Of a DNA stretch of 11,792 nt, positions 8,737 to 11,792 are shown one piece after another. The position numbers were made by a program, and so were the translations under genes. Numbering within the stretch: the first letter of the stretch is position 1; each line of letters begins with the position of its first letter. The stretch comes from Melioribacter roseus (GTDB taxonomy: Bacteria; Bacteroidota; Ignavibacteria; Ignavibacteriales; Melioribacteraceae): NCBI GenBank assembly GCA_020724325.1, contig DYHC01000030.1, positions 1-11,792 of the forward strand, read 5' to 3'. Below the pieces are notes generated by a model, which was given only the letters and a program-made list of their open reading frames with translations, made no database searches and was not told the origin of the DNA.

Positions 8737-8768
8737 CAAAGTTAATTAGAAATGGTTTTATAGACAAA
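8737..8768 (-). promoter_or_regulatory. Predicted promoter of adk
   Basis: Read on the minus strand, TTTG at 8768-8765 is followed after exactly 20 nt by TAACTTTG at 8744-8737, an exact match to the Bacteroidetes -7 consensus TAnnTTTG. Transcription would start near 8731, giving an adk leader of about 40 nt. The TTG-to-TAnnTTTG spacing equals that upstream of rho. The element lies in the 90-nt gap between tadA and adk, so adk can be transcribed alone. Confidence 0.6.
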
Positions 8769-8781
8769 TCGAATTTTTAAA

Positions 8782-9252
8782 TTAATTATTAGCAGCTCTT
8801 TTCTTAAAAAAATAATTTTCCATCAGGGCTTTTGCTTCATCGGCATAAATTCCGGAGAATAGATTTGGTTTGTGATTGTACTTTCCGCTTTCAATTATAT
8901 TAAATAATGATCCGCACGCACCAAATTTCGGTTCGAAAGTTCCAAAGTAAATGTTTCGTATCCTTGCTAATAAGACAGCACCGGTGCACATTACACATGG
9001 TTCTACTGTTACGTATAAATCGCATTCATCAAGAAATTTATTTTGAAGGTTATTGGACGCGGCTGTAATCGCAATCATTTCTGCGTGTGCGGTGGAATCC
9101 TTTAATCTCTCCGTTTGATTAAAACCTCTTCCAATAATTTTATTGTTGTGAACAACAACAGCTCCAACAGGTACTTCATCATAATCTATCGCTTTTTCAG
9201 CTTCCTGAAGTGCTGCAAACATAAATTTATAAACATGCTCTTGAAAGATCAT
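8782..9252 (-). CDS. tadA: tRNA-specific adenosine deaminase TadA
   Basis: TadA converts adenosine 34 of tRNA-Arg(ACG) to inosine so that the tRNA can read CGU, CGC and CGA. The protein has 156 residues, normal for the family. EVPVGAVVV is at 26-34 and GFN at 43-45. The zinc ligands are H56 in HAE, with E58 as the proton shuttle, and C86 and C89 in PCVMC (85-89). EPKFGACGSL at 107-116 matches the family's conserved DPKxGAxGSL block and supports TadA over a general cytidine or guanine deaminase. The gene is 69 nt downstream of a tRNA-Arg(TCG) gene on the same strand and about 240 nt from a broken tRNA-Arg whose anticodon loop is ACG, its expected substrate. No promoter matching those of rho and adk is visible in the 69-nt gap, so it may be transcribed with the tRNA genes. 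Confidence 0.93.
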   Translation of the reverse strand: MIFQEHVYKFMFAALQEAEKAIDYDEVPVGAVVVHNNKIIGRGFNQTERLKDSTAHAEMIAITAASNNLQNKFLDECDLYVTVEPCVMCTGAVLLARIRNIYFGTFEPKFGACGSLFNIIESGKYNHKPNLFSGIYADEAKALMENYFFKKRAANN

Positions 9253-9321
9253 ATTGTCAGCAGAAAATTGATAATTATGAAACGAAAATTAATTTTCTTA
9301 AAAATTTCTTACGTATAAAAG

Positions 9322-9395
9322 TACGCCCGGAAGGACTCGAACCCTCAACCCTGTGATCCGAAGTCACATGCTCTGTCCAGTTGAGCTACGGGCGC
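9322..9395 (-). tRNA. tRNA-Arg(TCG)
   Basis: A full cloverleaf can be folded by hand on the minus strand. The acceptor strand is GCGCCCG with partner CGGGCGT. T8-A9 follows, then D stem GCTC/GAGC with a GG-containing loop, anticodon stem TGTGA/TCACA, loop CTTCGGA giving anticodon TCG, variable loop GGGTT, and T stem GAGGG/CCTTC with loop TTCGAGT. The total is 74 nt including discriminator A73. CCA is not encoded. The first acceptor pair is G1-U72 rather than a Watson-Crick pair. The tRNA should read CGA codons. Confidence 0.93.
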
Positions 9396-9400
9396 AAAAA

Positions 9401-9482
9401 AGAATGCAGAATGAAGAGCGTAGAGTGAAGAGTGTAGAATGAAGAATTTAATTCTAAGTTCTTCATTCTGCATTCTACACTC
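9401..9482. repeat. 14-bp tandem units with inverted copies between the tRNA-Arg genes
   Basis: Three direct 14-bp units sit head to tail: GAATGAAGAGCGTA (9409-9422), GAGTGAAGAGTGTA (9423-9436) and GAATGAAGAATTTA (9437-9450). The right side carries them inverted. The 17 bases at 9401-9417 are perfectly complementary to 9460-9476. In addition, 9436-9446 pairs with 9459-9469 and 9430-9441 pairs with 9471-9482, so several exclusive hairpins are possible. It lies exactly between two tRNA-Arg sequences. It does not code for a credible protein and has no CRISPR-like spacers. Confidence 0.85.
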
Positions 9483-9490
9483 GAAAGTAG

Positions 9491-9535
9491 TACACCCGTA
9501 GGGATTCGAACCCCAAACCTTCTGATCCGTAGTCA
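9491..9535 (-). pseudogene. 3' fragment of tRNA-Arg(ACG)
   Basis: On the minus strand this has the anticodon loop CTACGGA (anticodon ACG at 9530-9528), the 3' anticodon strand TCAGA, variable loop AGGTT, T stem TGGGG/CCCTA with loop TTCGAAT, acceptor strand CGGGTGT and discriminator A at 9491. It is closely similar to the complete tRNA-Arg(TCG) nearby. On the 5' side the match ends in the anticodon stem. Positions 29-31 still pair, position 28 mismatches, and no D-arm or 5' acceptor strand follows. This is the chromosomal 3' half left after integration of an element. Confidence 0.88.
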
Positions 9536-9537
9536 TA
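9491..9537. other. Attachment-site junction of an integrative element
   Basis: The tRNA-Arg(ACG) 3' half, an abrupt loss of tRNA homology near 9535, and a tyrosine recombinase gene starting 80 bp further on and reading away from the tRNA form the standard layout of an integrated element's end. The duplicated core should run from the anticodon region to the tRNA 3' end. The matching copy would lie at the far end, outside the window, joined to the tRNA 5' half. The crossover point cannot be fixed from one end. Confidence 0.8.
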
Positions 9538-9553
9538 GGGAATCTGGGAATTC
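9538..9553. repeat. Tandem GGGAAT repeat at the element end
   Basis: GGGAATCT (9538-9545) is followed by GGGAATTC (9546-9553), so GGGAAT recurs with an 8-bp period a few bases inside the point where tRNA homology ends. Short direct repeats in this position often serve as integrase or excisionase binding sites; that role is inferred here. Confidence 0.45.
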
Positions 9554-9578
9554 TTTCTAAAAATAAAGGATTTTTTGG

Positions 9579-9598
9579 AACTCCATACAACTCCATAC
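9579..9598. repeat. Perfect 10-bp tandem repeat before the integrase gene
   Basis: AACTCCATAC occurs twice without a gap (9579-9588 and 9589-9598), ending 5 bp before the integrase ribosome binding site. It could be a pair of arm-type integrase sites or an operator through which a protein limits integrase expression. The repeat itself is certain; its role is inferred. Confidence 0.6.
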
Positions 9599-9603
9599 AC
9601 GGG

Positions 9604-9609
9604 AAGGAG
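9604..9609 (+). promoter_or_regulatory. Strong ribosome binding site of the integrase gene
   Basis: AAGGAG lies 6 nt before the ATG at 9616. An in-frame TTG at 9610 directly abuts this site and is too close to be used, so the ATG is the start. The resident genes in this window have much weaker sites. Confidence 0.75.
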
Positions 9610-9615
9610 TTGAAA

Positions 9616-10659
9616 ATGTTCCTAGCAAAAAATGATAAGTCACCCTATTACCAAATAGTATTTTTCGAAAATGGTAAAAGAACTACTCGTTCCACTAAAC
9701 AAACAAGCGAACAAGAAGCATTAAAATTCTTAAAAACATTTAAGAGAACTTATCAAAACCCTTCGGATGTTGATTCTACAATTTCTCAAATAACAATAGC
9801 TAAAAATACAATCACTCTTTCAGAATTCAAAGATGAATATTTGGACTACTGTTTTCCTGCAAAATCAAAAAAGTATCTTGATTCAATTGCGTTTTCCTTC
9901 AAACAATTTACTTCCTTCTGTGGAAATCCTCTACTCAGTGAAATTGAAATAAAAACAATTGATAAATTTATTTACTCAACTTTCCATCGGACTCAAAGAG
10001 GCGCACATCATTACTACCGCACACTGAAAGCAGCATTTAATAAAGCCGTTGAATGGAATTACATTCCAATCAATCCATTCACAAAGGTTAAATTTCCTAA
10101 AATTCCAAAGTCCTTTCCTGTGTTTCTCCTGGAAGAGGAATTACTAATCATTTTAGCAAATACTTCATATCAACATCTTAAAGATATTTTTACGGTTGGC
10201 TTCTATACTGGATTACGACTTGGTGAATTAATAAATATGCGTTGGGATTGGATCAACTTTTTTCAGAATCAAATCACTGTTAAGTGCTCAGATCAATTTC
10301 TAACTAAGAACAAAAAAGAAAGGATTGTTCCTATGAATGAAAAAGTAAGATCAATTTTATTGAGTCGTTCCAATTCTAATACCCATCAACCACATGAATT
10401 AGTTTTTTACAGAATTAGGAATAATATTCTTTATCAAGAATCTATCAGTAAACAATTCAAAAAAATAGTTCGCAAGTCAAATCTTAACGATAAAATCCAT
10501 TTCCATACTTTGCGTCATTCATTCGCCTCTTTGCTTGCTCAAAAAGGAGTTTCTCTTTATATCATTAAAGAATTACTTGGCCATGAAGATTTAGCAACAA
10601 CACAAATTTACAGTCACCTTCAACAGCAGAATCTGAGAGATGCGGTTAATCTTTTGTGA
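9616..10659 (+). CDS. Tyrosine recombinase / integrase
   Basis: This site-specific recombinase probably integrates and excises the surrounding element at tRNA-Arg. From ATG 9616 it has 347 residues, with the usual three parts. An N-terminal arm-binding-like segment (about 1-45, with FENGKRTTRSTK) is followed by a SAM-like core-binding domain (about 65-155) and the catalytic domain (about 168-347). The catalytic set is complete: R201 in YTGLRLGEL, a lysine in the TKNKKER beta-hairpin (about 230-236), H297 and R300 in HTLRHSFAS, H323 in LLGHED and nucleophile Y332 in TQIYSHL. It reads away from the broken tRNA. Two direct-repeat pairs in the 80 bp upstream may bind it or a regulator. No excisionase gene is recognisable next to it. 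XerC/D is unlikely given the N-terminal arm and the tRNA context. Confidence 0.95.
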   Translation: MFLAKNDKSPYYQIVFFENGKRTTRSTKQTSEQEALKFLKTFKRTYQNPSDVDSTISQITIAKNTITLSEFKDEYLDYCFPAKSKKYLDSIAFSFKQFTSFCGNPLLSEIEIKTIDKFIYSTFHRTQRGAHHYYRTLKAAFNKAVEWNYIPINPFTKVKFPKIPKSFPVFLLEEELLIILANTSYQHLKDIFTVGFYTGLRLGELINMRWDWINFFQNQITVKCSDQFLTKNKKERIVPMNEKVRSILLSRSNSNTHQPHELVFYRIRNNILYQESISKQFKKIVRKSNLNDKIHFHTLRHSFASLLAQKGVSLYIIKELLGHEDLATTQIYSHLQQQNLRDAVNLL

Positions 10660-10674
10660 TTTTTCTAATTTATG

Positions 10675-10698
10675 AATGAATTAATCAATTAATTCATT
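10675..10698. repeat. Perfect AT-rich inverted repeat after the integrase gene
   Basis: AATGAATTAA (10675-10684) and TTAATTCATT (10689-10698) are perfectly complementary around a 4-nt TCAA loop, 15 bp after the integrase stop. A 10-bp stem with only one G-C pair and no following T-run is weak as an intrinsic terminator. A protein-binding site is equally possible. Confidence 0.5.
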
Positions 10699-10716
10699 AC
10701 ATACACAGCGTTATAG

Positions 10717-10769
10717 GTTGGTAAAACGAGACATTTTTCCTAGTCCCGCTTTACTTCCTATTTGCCAAC
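10717..10769 (-). other. Stem-loop between integrase and sensor gene
   Basis: GTAAAACGAGAC (10721-10732) and GTCCCGCTTTAC (10743-10754) form a 12-bp stem around a 10-nt loop. GTTG (10717-10720) and CAAC (10766-10769) can close it further out across an 11-nt bulge. In plus-strand RNA the two imperfect positions are A-C mismatches; in minus-strand RNA both become G-U pairs, so the stem is unbroken. In the minus reading GTTTTAC ends the stem, giving only a short U run. It could be a small RNA element, a terminator for minus-strand transcripts or a recombination site; none is established. Confidence 0.45.
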
Positions 10770-10802
10770 ACTTATTTTCAACTAACACAAAAAAGAAAAT
10801 TA

Positions 10803-11792
10803 ATGCACTTTGATTTTACTCAGATATTATTTCTTCTTGCATCTTTCATTGCTGCGGTGGGGCTTATTTTTATCATTTATTCCCGTTCATCAACAGCGAT
10901 TACATCAAAACTATTCATCCTTACTCTTGTATTAGTAATTGCTTACTTGGTCTCTCATACAGTTCACTTTGTTCTGATGCCATCTTACGATGTAACGGCT
11001 CTTGACATTTCTTGCCATTCACTTCTTTTAATGATTCTCGTATCAATTACTTTCTTTTCTTGGAATTATCCTATTCAAAAAGAGATTGGCATAATACGCG
11101 GATTGTTAATAATCATTCCTTCAACATTTCTTTTAATTCTATTGTGGAATGGAAATTTTATACATGAATCTCACGCTCACATGGAAATATTTTCTGCAGA
11201 GTTCTCCTCATTATATCCATTATTCCTGTTCTGGTATTTATTTCTTATCGTGCTAAATTCAATATGGATAATTCAAAAACTCAAATCAGCACAAGACTCT
11301 AATCTTCGTAATCAGTTACTATTTTATTTATTTGGGCTAATCATAACTAATATTGCAACTTTTATCTTTGGATTATTTCTTCCCTGGATTCTCGGGTTCT
11401 ATTACCTTGTTGAAATAAGCCCACTTGCATTTTTAATCGGATTTATTTTCTTCACAGCAATTGCAATTGGGAAATACAATATGTTCCCATACGCGATTCA
11501 TAAAGTTCACAGCTTTAGTCTGAACAAAAAAATAGTGTTTTCCGCAATTGTTGTAGTCCCAATCATTATTCTGCTCGTTCAAATTCCACTTGGAAGAATT
11601 ATTTTTAATATCAATTCCATACAAGAAATGATTCGTTTCTTTTTAATAAGCGTATTCATTGGGGTAATAGTAAGCATAAGCATGTCTTTCATAATATCCA
11701 GAATGATTGCACAGCCGATTACATTACTTAAAGAAAAAGCTTTGGAAATTGGAAAAGGTAATTTTGAAGTAAATGTTGAATACAATTCAAGC
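10803..11792 (+). CDS. Multi-span membrane sensor with HAMP domain, N-terminal part
   Basis: The reading frame is open from ATG 10803 to the window edge (330 codons, no stop). Seven hydrophobic spans lie near residues 7-26, 36-59, 66-87, 97-115, 138-157, 172-194 and 204-223. Cytoplasmic loops are basic (SRSS...K, QKEIGIIR, QKLKSAQDSNLR), consistent with an outside N-terminus, as in the 7TM sensor domain of some histidine kinases. A two-span hairpin (243-262 and 278-298) then leads into a HAMP start, QPITLLKEKALEIGKGNF at 304-321. The predicted outside loop between spans 4 and 5 has H121, H124 and H126. HAMP normally relays signals to a histidine kinase, cyclase, phosphatase or chemotaxis output. 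The output domain is beyond the window, so a kinase is likely but unproven. The ribosome site is weak (AAAAGAAA). It is probably cargo of the element. Confidence 0.8.
   Translation, partial: MHFDFTQILFLLASFIAAVGLIFIIYSRSSTAITSKLFILTLVLVIAYLVSHTVHFVLMPSYDVTALDISCHSLLLMILVSITFFSWNYPIQKEIGIIRGLLIIIPSTFLLILLWNGNFIHESHAHMEIFSAEFSSLYPLFLFWYLFLIVLNSIWIIQKLKSAQDSNLRNQLLFYLFGLIITNIATFIFGLFLPWILGFYYLVEISPLAFLIGFIFFTAIAIGKYNMFPYAIHKVHSFSLNKKIVFSAIVVVPIIILLVQIPLGRIIFNINSIQEMIRFFLISVFIGVIVSISMSFIISRMIAQPITLLKEKALEIGKGNFEVNVEYNSS

Larger units (their letters stand above)
9536..11792. mobile_element. Integrative element inserted in tRNA-Arg(ACG), left part
   Basis: From the broken tRNA to the window end I see short direct repeats, a tyrosine recombinase, inverted repeats and the start of a membrane sensor gene, with no housekeeping genes. 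The recombinase has a strong AAGGAG ribosome site, unlike the resident genes, which fits foreign origin. The type (ICE, prophage, island) and length cannot be judged, since no conjugation, phage or replication gene is in view. Confidence 0.75.

Noticed and set aside
9115..9318. Plus-strand reading frame antisense to tadA
   Set aside because: It is low in complexity, has no motif and lies mostly over the conserved tadA coding sequence.
9401..9482. CRISPR array
   Set aside because: The 14-bp units are directly adjacent with no unique spacers, they also occur inverted, and no cas gene is nearby.
9345..9596. Minus-strand reading frame of 83 codons
   Set aside because: It translates straight through the tRNA-Arg gene, the repeat and the tRNA fragment. 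Its C-terminal APVAQLDRACDFGSQG is the familiar false translation of a tRNA sequence.
9610..9615. TTG at 9610 as the integrase start
   Set aside because: It directly abuts the AAGGAG ribosome binding site; ATG at 9616 has the proper 6-nt spacing.
10705..10770. Integron attC-like site (CAGCGTTATAGG followed by a stem-loop)
   Set aside because: The boxes do not fit RYYYAAC and GTTRRRY in the required positions, and no integron-type integrase insertion or cassette array is seen.
11433..11785. Two short minus-strand reading frames near the right edge
   Set aside because: They are antisense to the membrane sensor gene, whose frame is open for 330 codons with consistent membrane topology.

Overview
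The window reads as an AT-rich chromosomal segment of a bacterium from the Bacteroidota/Ignavibacteriota (FCB) side of the tree. This placement is inference. It rests on a GWxTD-family protein, weak or absent Shine-Dalgarno sequences at most resident genes, and two predicted promoters with the Bacteroidetes-type -7 element TAnnTTTG and a TTG exactly 20 nt upstream of it. No 16S or database comparison was possible.

Positions 59-8047 hold tightly packed plus-strand housekeeping genes in two blocks. The first is pyrK-pyrD-folC: NAD-linked dihydroorotate oxidation for pyrimidine synthesis, then folate polyglutamylation. After a 140-nt gap with a predicted promoter comes rho, an exported GWxTD-domain protein, pdxA (vitamin B6 synthesis), a class I methyltransferase and ftsE. 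Genes within each block abut or overlap by a few bases, so they are probably co-transcribed. ftsX is not next to ftsE.

Positions 8044-9395 are on the minus strand. adk (zinc-type LID) has its own predicted promoter, tadA (tRNA wobble adenosine deaminase) lies behind it, and a complete tRNA-Arg(TCG) gene sits upstream of tadA. adk and ftsE converge and overlap by 4 bp.

Positions 9401-9482 hold a compact repeat of three 14-bp tandem units plus inverted copies. It is followed by the 3' part only of a second tRNA-Arg gene whose anticodon loop reads ACG. Homology to a tRNA stops inside the anticodon stem. Paired short direct repeats follow, then a tyrosine recombinase with an unusually strong ribosome binding site, pointing away from the tRNA. 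This is the junction of an integrative element that entered tRNA-Arg(ACG) and runs to the right out of the window. The interrupted tRNA is the classical substrate of TadA, whose gene lies about 240 bp away.

Positions 10660-11792, inside the element, hold two inverted-repeat structures and the first 330 codons of a multi-membrane-span sensor (seven N-terminal spans, then a two-span hairpin and a HAMP start), cut off by the window edge. I see no clear evidence here of a wholly new multi-gene system. The most interesting parts are the tRNA-Arg/tadA/integrase junction with its repeats, and the sensor carried as cargo.
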